A stretch of 51,317 nucleotides of DNA, taken from positions 1 to 51,317 of the forward strand of contig CAKSBP010000025.1 of the NCBI GenBank assembly GCA_934438135.1, written 5' to 3'. Both the position numbers and the translations under genes were made by a program. Source of the stretch: an uncultured Clostridium sp. GTDB taxonomy: Bacteria; Bacillota; Clostridia; Lachnospirales; Lachnospiraceae. Position 1 is the first letter of the stretch; each line of letters opens with the position of its first letter. The notes beneath the pieces are model-generated. The model was not told where the DNA came from and did not search any database. It was given only the letters and a program-made list of their open reading frames with translations. Shown here in pieces: positions 44,224-51,317 of the stretch.

Positions 44224-44275
44224 GGCTGTAACCCGCACCTGAATATGCTGTCTTATGGGGTACGGCGCAACAGCC
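44224..44275 (-). other. Structured GC-rich leader of glgA
   Basis: Between a TATAAT at 44297-44302 and the glgA start lies a GC-rich stretch closed by GGCTGT/ACAGCC with further internal pairing (ACCC with GGGGT). No U-tract follows. It may be an unrecognised regulatory RNA element or an mRNA-stabilising hairpin. It does not fit a riboswitch class I know. Confidence 0.4.
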
Positions 44276-44296
44276 GCTTAAATATTTATTAAAGTC

Positions 44297-44302
44297 ATTA
44301 TA
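44297..44302 (-). promoter_or_regulatory. Possible glgA -10
   Basis: Perfect TATAAT on the minus strand, giving a leader near 95 nt. The -35 at 17 bp spacing is poor (TTTCAT), so an activator or another mechanism may be needed. Confidence 0.4.
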
Positions 44303-44369
44303 CATGATTTTTCCTCATTATGAAAGCATTATCTTGCATAAAAACCTCTTCATTAACATCCTCATCGCT

Positions 44370-45170
44370 TCAGGTTCTCATTTTATATTCCAGACGGATT
44401 TTATCTGCAATCAAGGCAACGAACTCCGAATTGGTCGGTTTTCCCTTTCCATTGCTGACAGTATATCCAAATAACTCATCAATCGTATCCATTTTTCCAC
44501 GGCTCCAGGCAACTTCAATTGCATGACGAATAGCCCTTTCTACACGGCTCGGTGTTGTTTTATGCTGCTTTGCAATGGATGGATACAATAATTTTGTAAT
44601 AGAATTTAACATTTCCCCATCTTTGACAGACATCATAATAGCATCTCTTAAATACTGATATCCCTTAATGTGCGCAGGCACTCCGATTTCATGAATAATA
44701 TTCGTAACATCAGATTCTAAATTGTGTTCCAGAGAAACTGGTTTCGATTCATAAAGCGGTGCTCTCTTCTGTACAGCTGGATGAGTTGTCGGACTTTGTT
44801 TGAGCTGTTTTATTCTAGACAGAATAGTTGATGGTTCAAATGGTTTTAACAGATAATAACTAGCTCCTAAATTAAATGCATTTTCTGTAATATGCTCTGT
44901 ACTAACGGCACTAACAACTACAACAGAAGGAACTTTTTTGAATTCATTTTCCTTATTCAACTGTTCAAGCACTCCTAAACCATCAAGCTTCGGCATGATT
45001 AAATCTAACAGCAGCACATCAGGCTCTTTTTGTTTTACTATTTCTAGTGCCTGTAACCCATCATATGCTGTTCCCACCAATTCGATCTCATCATCCTTCT
45101 TTAAAATCTCCACCAGAGTCTCTACTGTTGCTTCATTATCATCAACAACAGCTACCTTAATTTTAGCCAT
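44370..45170 (-). CDS. spo0A: Sporulation master regulator Spo0A
   Basis: 266 residues. Receiver domain with VVDDNEAT and phospho-acceptor Asp56 in VLLLDLIMPKLDG, then the Spo0A-specific C-terminal DNA-binding domain (ITKLLYPSIAKQHKTTPSRVERAIRHAIEVAWSRG, split about residues 190-225), which occurs only in endospore formers. It lies downstream of spoIVB as in most Clostridia and Bacilli. Two sigma-A-like promoters and a possible 0A box precede it. Confidence 0.98.
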   Translation of the reverse strand: MAKIKVAVVDDNEATVETLVEILKKDDEIELVGTAYDGLQALEIVKQKEPDVLLLDLIMPKLDGLGVLEQLNKENEFKKVPSVVVVSAVSTEHITENAFNLGASYYLLKPFEPSTILSRIKQLKQSPTTHPAVQKRAPLYESKPVSLEHNLESDVTNIIHEIGVPAHIKGYQYLRDAIMMSVKDGEMLNSITKLLYPSIAKQHKTTPSRVERAIRHAIEVAWSRGKMDTIDELFGYTVSNGKGKPTNSEFVALIADKIRLEYKMRT

Positions 45171-45235
45171 TATTCTTAATTCCTCCTTAATTAATTATCT
45201 CATCAGCCTCATCAACTAATTACACGCATAGAAAA

Positions 45236-45264
45236 ATTATACATTTTTTTGGATGTTCCGTCAA
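45236..45264 (-). promoter_or_regulatory. spo0A proximal promoter
   Basis: Minus strand TTGACG (45259-45264), 17-bp spacer, TATAAT (45236-45241). Confidence 0.7.
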
Positions 45265-45293
45265 TCGATAGTTCATTAGAACTATTTCTGCGA

Positions 45294-45300
45294 TTCGACT
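45294..45300 (-). promoter_or_regulatory. Possible Spo0A box
   Basis: AGTCGAA on the minus strand, one mismatch from TGTCGAA, 30 bp upstream of the proximal -35 and between the two promoters; fits autoregulation. Confidence 0.4.
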
Positions 45301-45351
45301 ATGAAATATAACACTCTTATTTGATATTTTGTAATTTTTTACCATATCCGT

Positions 45352-45380
45352 ATTATATACATATATTTCCATTTTTTCAA
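45352..45380 (-). promoter_or_regulatory. spo0A distal promoter
   Basis: Minus strand TTGAAA (45375-45380), 17-bp spacer, TATAAT (45352-45357). It lies in the spoIVB-spo0A gap. Confidence 0.6.
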
Positions 45381-45417
45381 ATTGTTTTTATCGCAATATT
45401 GGACACATAATTTTTTT

Positions 45418-46704
45418 CTATGAGAATTTTACCATATTTTCAACAAATATACCGTATCCTCTCGTCGAATCCTGAACAAATACATGGGTTACAGCACCAA
45501 TAATTTTTCCATTCTGTATGATAGGACTTCCACTCATTCCCTGCACAATTCCATTGGTTAAAGACAATAATCGTTTGTCAGTAATATGAATGATGATACC
45601 TTTGCTGTAATTTTCTGTATTTAATTCTATTTTTTCAATTTCAATTGCATATTCTTCCACTTTATCGGATAACTGGCATAATATTGTTGCTTTTCCTGTC
45701 TTTACATCCTGTTTCAGACCCATAGGATACTTTCTACAGGCATTATAGTCAAACACTATATTGTCAACTGTCCCAAAAATTCCTTGTCTTGTATTTTTAC
45801 TTATATTTCCTTGTTTTTCTCCTGTACCCTTTCTAATGACACCGACGACTTCTCCCGGTGTTCCTTTTTTTCCCTTATTTATCTGAACAATATCTGCCTT
45901 ATAAAGACCTCCTTCCTTTACTTTCATCAATAAACCGGTGTCAATATCTGTAATGCCATGTCCTAATGCTCCAAATTCCCCTTTTTCATCTACATAAGTC
46001 AGAGTTCCTATTCCTTGTGTGTCATCACGAACCCATGCACCGATTTTATATAAACCATCCGAAGCCAAAATTGGTTTCACGATAAGTTCTGTCATTTGTT
46101 TGTTACGTCTCACATCTAATTGTATATCATTACCATTGCATTTTTCAATAAAATTAATTAATTTTTTCTTAGTATCGACATATTTTCCATTTACTTTTAA
46201 TATATAGTCACCTGATTTCAACACATTTAATGATGGTTCGTAATTCATTCCATCTTTTCCAGTAATAATTCCTGTTCCCAAAACAAGGATTCCATCTGTA
46301 TTTATATTAATACCAACGGAATTTCCAGATGCATAGAGATATTTCTGCTCTACTACATCAATTTTCATATTTTTATACGTTAGAAATCCAAACAGTTTCA
46401 GCTTTACATTATAACTTCCAGGCTCTTCGGAATAAAGACTAAATGGTTTGGAAAAATTCAATTTTATCTGCTTTGAATTCAGCTTTTTATTGTTTACAGA
46501 TAAGGTGCCAACTGACTCTTTTTCTGCCTTTAGTTGACCCTCAATGGGCAGTTCAAAATTCAGTTTTTCTTCTTGATTCACAATAATACGCAGCGAATTG
46601 GGAATCTGCTTGTCAATTCCCTGATAGGTGAAGTATCCAATAAGAAATAAAATTACTACTAAAACCACTACTAGCGTTTTTCTGTATATTTTTCGAATTT
46701 CCAT
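45418..46704 (-). CDS. spoIVB: SpoIVB peptidase (PDZ, S55 family)
   Basis: 428 residues. An N-terminal membrane anchor (about residues 8-26) is followed by a PDZ domain (GKDGMNYEPSLNVLKSGDYILKVNGK, split) and the S55 serine peptidase: His in GALGHGITD and catalytic Ser in QGMSGSPIIQNG (about residue 393). SpoIVB is secreted from the forespore and triggers sigma-K activation in Bacillus; Clostridia use variants of the pathway. The ATG ending at 46704 with GAGGTGGG upstream is chosen; the frame open to 46833 would begin inside the recN terminator. Confidence 0.95.
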   Translation of the reverse strand: MEIRKIYRKTLVVVLVVILFLIGYFTYQGIDKQIPNSLRIIVNQEEKLNFELPIEGQLKAEKESVGTLSVNNKKLNSKQIKLNFSKPFSLYSEEPGSYNVKLKLFGFLTYKNMKIDVVEQKYLYASGNSVGININTDGILVLGTGIITGKDGMNYEPSLNVLKSGDYILKVNGKYVDTKKKLINFIEKCNGNDIQLDVRRNKQMTELIVKPILASDGLYKIGAWVRDDTQGIGTLTYVDEKGEFGALGHGITDIDTGLLMKVKEGGLYKADIVQINKGKKGTPGEVVGVIRKGTGEKQGNISKNTRQGIFGTVDNIVFDYNACRKYPMGLKQDVKTGKATILCQLSDKVEEYAIEIEKIELNTENYSKGIIIHITDKRLLSLTNGIVQGMSGSPIIQNGKIIGAVTHVFVQDSTRGYGIFVENMVKFS

Positions 46705-46797
46705 AGCCCACCTCGTATATATTTGACATTGATAGTTTCCTAATAAATACCATGTATAAGAAAATACTCTTCCAGATAAATATCTGAATTTTCCTAT

Positions 46798-46830
46798 AAA
46801 AAAAAGGATATACAGACTTTGTATATCCTT
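46798..46830 (-). terminator. Rho-independent terminator of recN
   Basis: Minus strand AAGGATATACA / TGTATATCCTT perfect 11-bp arms followed by TTTTTTTT, about 30 bp past the recN stop. Confidence 0.93.
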
Positions 46831-46860
46831 CATAGTATGTGGACTATTCTTATTTTCAAA

Positions 46861-48540
46861 CTAGTAGTTTTTGGTCTTTGCCGCAAGTTCTTTCATTTCC
46901 CGAGCACTTTTTATTACGGTCTCTGTAATAACAGCACCACCAAGAATTCTTGCCAGTTCTTTGACAGATTCTTTTAATTCCAGCTTACGGATAGAAGTTA
47001 CGGTATTACTTCCCTTAATTCCTTTCTCAATTACAAAATGTGCATCTGCCATTGCTGCAATCTGAGGAAGATGAGTAATACAGATAACCTGATGTTTCTT
47101 CGAAATAAATGAAAGACGCTCCGATACCTTCTGTGCTGTTCTTCCGCTGACTCCCACATCAATTTCATCAAAAATCAAGGTTCCAATTACATCATTATCC
47201 GCAAGTACCGACTTAATAGCAAGCATTACCCTGGATAATTCACCACCAGATGCAACTTTTCCAAGAGGTTTCAGTGCCTCACCTGGGTTCGTGGAAATAT
47301 GAAATTCTACATCATCGTATCCATTCGGTGTAAAATGGTCAATTTTCTGAAATACAATATCAAACTTTACATCTAAGAAATTTAATTCAATTAATGCATG
47401 ATAAATATCTTTTGAAAGACTGGTTGCATTTTTTTTACGAATATCGGATAATCTGCTGCAGTTTTCTTCCAGCTGATTCTCTATTAGTTCTAGTTTTTCT
47501 TTTAACTGGCTTTGATATTCTTCAAATTTCGAATATTTTTCTAATTTTAATTTTGACTTTTCATAATATTCCATAATCTTCTCGATAGAATTCCCATATT
47601 TAGCTTTCAGTCGATGAATTAAATCCAAACGTTCTTCCATATCCTTCATGGCATCCTCATCAAAGTTCAGTTCGTTCATATAATCTTTTATCTCAATATT
47701 CAAATCAGTAAGCAGACTGTCAATATTCTCAAGCTGCTGGGCAAATCCATCAACGGAAGAATCAATGCCGGAAAGCTTCGACATACTTCTAGCTGCTCTT
47801 CCAATCTGAGAAGATGCAGAATCTTCACAGGAAGACATAAAGTGATACACGCAAGATAACCCTTCCATCAGCATATTCACATTGGAAAGCTTCTTAAACT
47901 GTTCATCCAGTTCCTCTTCTTCTCCAATTCGTAAATTCGCAGCTTCGATTTCATTAATCTCATATTCCAGGAAAGATACCTCACGAAGACGTTCTTCCAA
48001 AGAAATACCAGATGCCGATAACTCTTCCTGAATCCCGCGGTACTCCGAATAAAGCTTCGAAATCCGGCTCTTTAAGTCTTCAATCTCCGTCTTCGCATAA
48101 CGATCCAGAATCGCAAGATGCTTCGTCTTATACAACAGAGACTGATGCTCATGCTGTCCATGTATATCAATTAAATAACCGCTTAACTCACGAACTACAG
48201 ATACGGGTACCGTCTCTCCATTAATTTTACAGACACTTCTTCCACGCATCAGTTTACGGGAAAGAATCACCTGACCATCCTCATATGGAAGATCCAGTTC
48301 ACGTAACTTATCAATCACCTGCGTTTCTTCGGTCTGGAAAACAAGTTCAACCAATCCATAGTCTGCACCATGGCGGATAATATCCGCAGGCACTTTACTT
48401 CCAAGTGCAATATTAATAGAACCTATAATAATGGACTTTCCAGCTCCGGTTTCACCGGTAAGTATATTCAAATGTTTCGTAAAATCTATCTCAATCTCAT
48501 CAATAATGGCAAGATTCTTCACATGTAAGTTTGCTAGCAT
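46861..48540 (-). CDS. recN: DNA repair protein RecN
   Basis: 559 residues, SMC-like ATPase acting early in double-strand-break repair. N-terminal MLANLHVKNLAIIDEIEIDF and Walker A LTGETGAGKSIIIGSI, central coiled coil (about 150-370), C-terminal signature KVASGGELSRVMLAIKSV, Walker B GTLIFDEIDVGVSGRTA and CITHLPQIAA. LexA-box-like sequences lie upstream, fitting SOS control. It is near spo0A and spoIVB as usual in Firmicutes. Confidence 0.98.
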   Translation of the reverse strand: MLANLHVKNLAIIDEIEIDFTKHLNILTGETGAGKSIIIGSINIALGSKVPADIIRHGADYGLVELVFQTEETQVIDKLRELDLPYEDGQVILSRKLMRGRSVCKINGETVPVSVVRELSGYLIDIHGQHEHQSLLYKTKHLAILDRYAKTEIEDLKSRISKLYSEYRGIQEELSASGISLEERLREVSFLEYEINEIEAANLRIGEEEELDEQFKKLSNVNMLMEGLSCVYHFMSSCEDSASSQIGRAARSMSKLSGIDSSVDGFAQQLENIDSLLTDLNIEIKDYMNELNFDEDAMKDMEERLDLIHRLKAKYGNSIEKIMEYYEKSKLKLEKYSKFEEYQSQLKEKLELIENQLEENCSRLSDIRKKNATSLSKDIYHALIELNFLDVKFDIVFQKIDHFTPNGYDDVEFHISTNPGEALKPLGKVASGGELSRVMLAIKSVLADNDVIGTLIFDEIDVGVSGRTAQKVSERLSFISKKHQVICITHLPQIAAMADAHFVIEKGIKGSNTVTSIRKLELKESVKELARILGGAVITETVIKSAREMKELAAKTKNY

Positions 48541-48558
48541 AGCAACGACCTCCTGACA

Positions 48559-48618
48559 AAACGTCCGTTCTCAAACGTATGTTCTATAAATATAATAACA
48601 CAAATCGAACATACATTC
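48559..48618. promoter_or_regulatory. SOS (LexA) boxes in the recN promoter region
   Basis: Reading the minus strand, GAACATACGTTT (48573-48584) and GAACGGACGTTT (48559-48570) both fit the Firmicute core GAACRNRYGTTY. A third, GAATGTATGTTC (48607-48618), has one mismatch. They overlap or flank the promoter. Confidence 0.75.
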
Positions 48619-48620
48619 AA
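48592..48620 (-). promoter_or_regulatory. recN promoter
   Basis: Minus strand TTGAAT (48615-48620), 17-bp spacer, TATTAT (48592-48597), intertwined with the LexA boxes. Confidence 0.6.
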
Positions 48621-48702
48621 TATGCATTTTTAATTTTGGATAAAAAGATATATAACAGAATCAATTGAATTTTAAGAACACTAAGAAATTTATTTGAAAA
48701 GA

Positions 48703-48739
48703 AAAGTCAGAAGTATGCACATTTCACACTTCTGACTTT
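48703..48739 (-). terminator. Terminator of the Big_2 protein gene
   Basis: Perfect 12-bp arms AAAGTCAGAAGT / ACTTCTGACTTT with a 13-nt loop and a short T-run, about 70 bp after the stop. Confidence 0.85.
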
Positions 48740-48807
48740 ATCTATCCACCAATAGATGGTTTTACCATAGCCAAACGGATTACCACCGTTAGACAACTTT
48801 GTTTCTC

Positions 48808-51317
48808 TTAAATAACTCTTATCGTACAGTACAGACGTACACCGCTTACATTTGCAATAATTCTTGTTGTTCCCTTCTTACGGGTTACAACACTGCCACT
48901 GCTGTCAACAGATGCAATGGATGCATTTTCAGAATACCATTTTACTCCAGTTGGCATCTGTTCTACCCAGAGTTCGATTCTTTCATACTGTCCAGCTGTA
49001 ACAGACGTTCTGTTAAGCCCAACTACTGTTACATTTACCATGCCGACTTTTCCACTGCTTGTAGAAATAGTAATGGTAGCTACACCAGGCTTTCTAGCTG
49101 TTACACGTCCTGTTGAAGAAACACTTGCTACAGACTTATTATCACTGGAGAAGCGTACTTTATCCGTTGTATTGTTTGGTACTACCGTATAGTTTACCAT
49201 CGAAGAAGTACCTCTTACCATAATCATATCCCTATCGGATGCTGAAATATTTACTCCAGTAGATGGAACAGCTTTTGATACATAAACCATAACGTAAGCT
49301 CTCTTACCACTGTTATCTTTTGCCTTGGCATAAATCTTACAGCTTCCAACAGCATTTGCTGTAATATATCCTCGCGAATCTACTGCTGCAATCTTAGAAT
49401 CACTGGAACTCCAAATTACAGATTTATAAGTTGCAGAAGATGGAGTTATTCTGGCACTGATTTTCGTTGTCTTTCCAACAAGCATTTTGATGGTTGATTT
49501 ATTCAGTGTAATTTTCGTAACCTGTCTTACAACACGAATCTTACAAGTTGCATAAACACCACTGCCGTCGGTAGCACGTACTTTAATGGTAACAGTTCCT
49601 CTCTTCTTACCAGTTACAACACCAGATTGAGATACTGTTGCAATTCTTACATTGGATGACGTCCATTTCAATTTCTGTTTGGAAGAATACGTAGACTTAA
49701 CCGTTGCCTTTAATTTAATTGATTTTCCTATTCCAAGTGCATAACTGGATTTATTTAAAGTAATAGAAGTTACCGGCTGCTTTACTTTGACAATACAGGC
49801 AGCAACATAGCCTCCATCCTGGGAAACTGCAGTAATAATAGCAGAACCGCCTCTTACACCAGTTACAACGCCGCCAGATGAAACTGTGGCAACTTTACTG
49901 TTAGAAGATTTCCAGGTAACTTTTTTATTCGTCGCATTGGCCGGTGTAAATATTGGCTTCAGCGTAAACTTCTTGCCCTTTATAACCGTCTTCTTGGAGT
50001 AATTTAATTTCATGCCCGTAACCTTATCATAAACATTAACATATAGATAGGTCACCTTACCAGATTTAGTCTTAACTAAAATAACTGTTTCACCTGATTT
50101 TACTGCTGTTACTTTACCAGATGCATTTACTGTCGCAATAGACGTATCCTTTGATGTCCATGTAAAGGTCTTTTCAGAACTGGTGATTGGATTTGGTACA
50201 GCTGTCACCTGATAGGATTTTCCTACTGCTAGAGAGAGATGATATACATCCAGCGTAATTCCAGATGCTGCCTCTGTAACAATAACAAGACAGGTTGCGG
50301 AATATCCGTTTTCTGTTGTTGCAATTACGTAGGTTTTACCTGTCTTTACAGCGGTAACTCTACCAGTGCTGCTTACCGTTGCCACCGAAGTATCCATGGA
50401 CTTCCATGTAATATCTGCGTAGGCATTGGCTGGTGTCAGTGTACAGGTTAGGTTCTGCGAACTTCCTTTTTCCAAAGTCAGCTCTGTCTGGGACATCGTT
50501 AGTCCATTGGTGGACTGCTGAACAGTAATGACACATTGTGCCATGGTTAGATACGGGTTATAAACCGGCTGTACCGTAATAATCGCTGTACCAGCAGAAA
50601 CTAATGTTACTAGTCCACTATTATCAACTTTTGCAACAGAAGCATTGGATGTGCTCCACTTCAAATCTGTACTAGTTGCATCTCCAGGTGTATAGGTTGC
50701 TTTTAATTTCACTTCCTGCTTGCTAAGTTTGACCGTAAGCTGTGTTTGATCAAGCGCAATTGTCTTAATAGGGGATACAACTTTTACAGTACAGCTGGCA
50801 GTAACATAGTTATCTGCATTTACTGCAGTAATTACAGTTGTACCAGGCGTTTTACCTGTGATAACCACACTCTTATTGTCGTTAGCAACACTCATATTTA
50901 CGATAGATGGATTAGATGAGAGCCACTTAATTGGTGCTGTGCTTACATTTGGTGTAAATGTAGCAAGAATAGTAACTGTCTTATCAACTTCTACATTTAC
51001 TGTACTATAATTCAGCTTAATGTCAGTAACAGTCGTTACAACCTTTACTGAACAGGTAGCACGCTTCATCGTACCATCACTAAACGTCTGAGTAAGAGTA
51101 ATAATGACATCTTGTACACCATCCGTTGTTTTTACTGCTGTAATCAAACCATTTTGATCAACAGTAACTCTGGCAGGATCACTGGATGTCCAGGAAAAAG
51201 TAAATGGCTTTTCTGTATCTGGATGACTTTCCGTCAACTGAAGGGTCGCACCTACTGCTAGTGTGACATTCTTTCGGTCCAGGGCTAACCCATTTACAAC
51301 ATGAATAAGTACCGGAC
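48808..51317 (-). CDS. Big_2 (bacterial Ig-like) repeat surface/secreted protein, 5' partial
   Basis: The frame is open to the right edge, so the true start, signal peptide and any N-terminal domain lie outside; 835 residues are visible. They form about ten tandem Ig-like repeats of roughly 80 residues, each with the pattern W-x-S-x-(N/D)-x-x-(V/I)-A-x-V-x-x-x-G-x-V-T-x-x-x-x-G, for example WKSSNSKVATVSSGGVVTG and WTSKDTSIATVNASGKVTA. It ends in the last repeat (CTIRVI) with no sortase motif, membrane anchor or cell-wall domain. Such repeats act as extracellular stalks or adhesin modules. A TTG at 51237 is merely an internal Leu codon in LQLTESH, not a start. Confidence 0.9.
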   Translation of the reverse strand, partial: PVLIHVVNGLALDRKNVTLAVGATLQLTESHPDTEKPFTFSWTSSDPARVTVDQNGLITAVKTTDGVQDVIITLTQTFSDGTMKRATCSVKVVTTVTDIKLNYSTVNVEVDKTVTILATFTPNVSTAPIKWLSSNPSIVNMSVANDNKSVVITGKTPGTTVITAVNADNYVTASCTVKVVSPIKTIALDQTQLTVKLSKQEVKLKATYTPGDATSTDLKWSTSNASVAKVDNSGLVTLVSAGTAIITVQPVYNPYLTMAQCVITVQQSTNGLTMSQTELTLEKGSSQNLTCTLTPANAYADITWKSMDTSVATVSSTGRVTAVKTGKTYVIATTENGYSATCLVIVTEAASGITLDVYHLSLAVGKSYQVTAVPNPITSSEKTFTWTSKDTSIATVNASGKVTAVKSGETVILVKTKSGKVTYLYVNVYDKVTGMKLNYSKKTVIKGKKFTLKPIFTPANATNKKVTWKSSNSKVATVSSGGVVTGVRGGSAIITAVSQDGGYVAACIVKVKQPVTSITLNKSSYALGIGKSIKLKATVKSTYSSKQKLKWTSSNVRIATVSQSGVVTGKKRGTVTIKVRATDGSGVYATCKIRVVRQVTKITLNKSTIKMLVGKTTKISARITPSSATYKSVIWSSSDSKIAAVDSRGYITANAVGSCKIYAKAKDNSGKRAYVMVYVSKAVPSTGVNISASDRDMIMVRGTSSMVNYTVVPNNTTDKVRFSSDNKSVASVSSTGRVTARKPGVATITISTSSGKVGMVNVTVVGLNRTSVTAGQYERIELWVEQMPTGVKWYSENASIASVDSSGSVVTRKKGTTRIIANVSGVRLYCTIRVI

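Noticed and set aside
51235..51237. TTG start of the Big_2 gene
   Set aside because: The frame continues upstream to the window edge with the typical repeat sequence LDRKNVTLAVGATLQLT, so the TTG is an internal leucine.
48559..51317. CRISPR or tandem DNA repeat in the right-hand gene
   Set aside because: The repetition is at protein level (Big_2 domains of about 80 residues) with diverged DNA; no short direct repeats with spacers occur anywhere in the window.

Overview
The window looks like a chromosomal segment of an anaerobic, spore-forming, low-GC Firmicute, most plausibly a Lachnospiraceae member. The pointers are spo0A, spoIVB and recN in the usual clostridial order, a gapA-pgk-tpiA-gpmI-secG-rnr-smpB-ssrA block, AT-rich intergenic DNA, strong AGGAGG ribosome sites, and a secreted protein built of bacterial Ig-like (Big_2) repeats. 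The genus cannot be fixed from sequence reading alone. Nearly all genes lie on the minus strand, so transcription runs from high to low coordinates.

Layout from left to right. 0-2.5 kb: a two-component system (OmpR-type regulator and HAMP histidine kinase). 2.5-4.1 kb: a divergent pair of small phage-repressor-like HTH genes, an unknown 75-residue gene behind an elaborate operator region, a 35-bp dispersed palindromic element and a long hairpin. 4.1-12.8 kb: tmRNA, smpB, rnr, secG and lower glycolysis genes. 12.9-14.6 kb: a Na/phosphate cotransporter-type protein. 14.7-42.4 kb: a 15-gene biosynthetic operon. 42.7-48.6 kb: glgA, spo0A, spoIVB and recN. 48.8 kb to the right edge: a Big_2 repeat protein whose N-terminus lies outside the window.

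The 27.7-kb operon is the remarkable part. It is driven by one near-perfect sigma-A promoter (TTGACA, 17 bp, TATAAT). It encodes two NRPS proteins (C-A-PCP-C-A-PCP-C and half-C-A-PCP-BtrH-like), a stand-alone adenylating ligase with its own carrier protein, and a second carrier protein. It also encodes the two enzymes (DhnA-type aldolase and type-II 3-dehydroquinate synthase) that in grixazone-type pathways make 3-amino-4-hydroxybenzoate. The remaining genes are a methyltransferase-GAF fusion, a GNAT, a heterodimeric ABC exporter, an APH-like kinase, an intracellular GH31 glycosidase, and two tandem proteins joining a BtrH/papain-like fold to a beta-sandwich domain of the kind seen on glycosidases. 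Hand-read specificity codes give Ser for the first A domain and Gly for the third. The second lacks the Asp that binds the alpha-amine. There is no thioesterase: the last module ends in a BtrH-like acyltransferase-type domain.

Working model (inference): an aminohydroxybenzoyl starter is loaded on a free carrier protein, extended with Ser, an unusual acid and Gly, and handed by the BtrH-like domain to an amine, possibly on a sugar. The GH31 enzyme, beta-sandwich proteins, kinase, acetyltransferase and exporter would tailor, detoxify and export the product. I do not recognise this exact combination as a described system.
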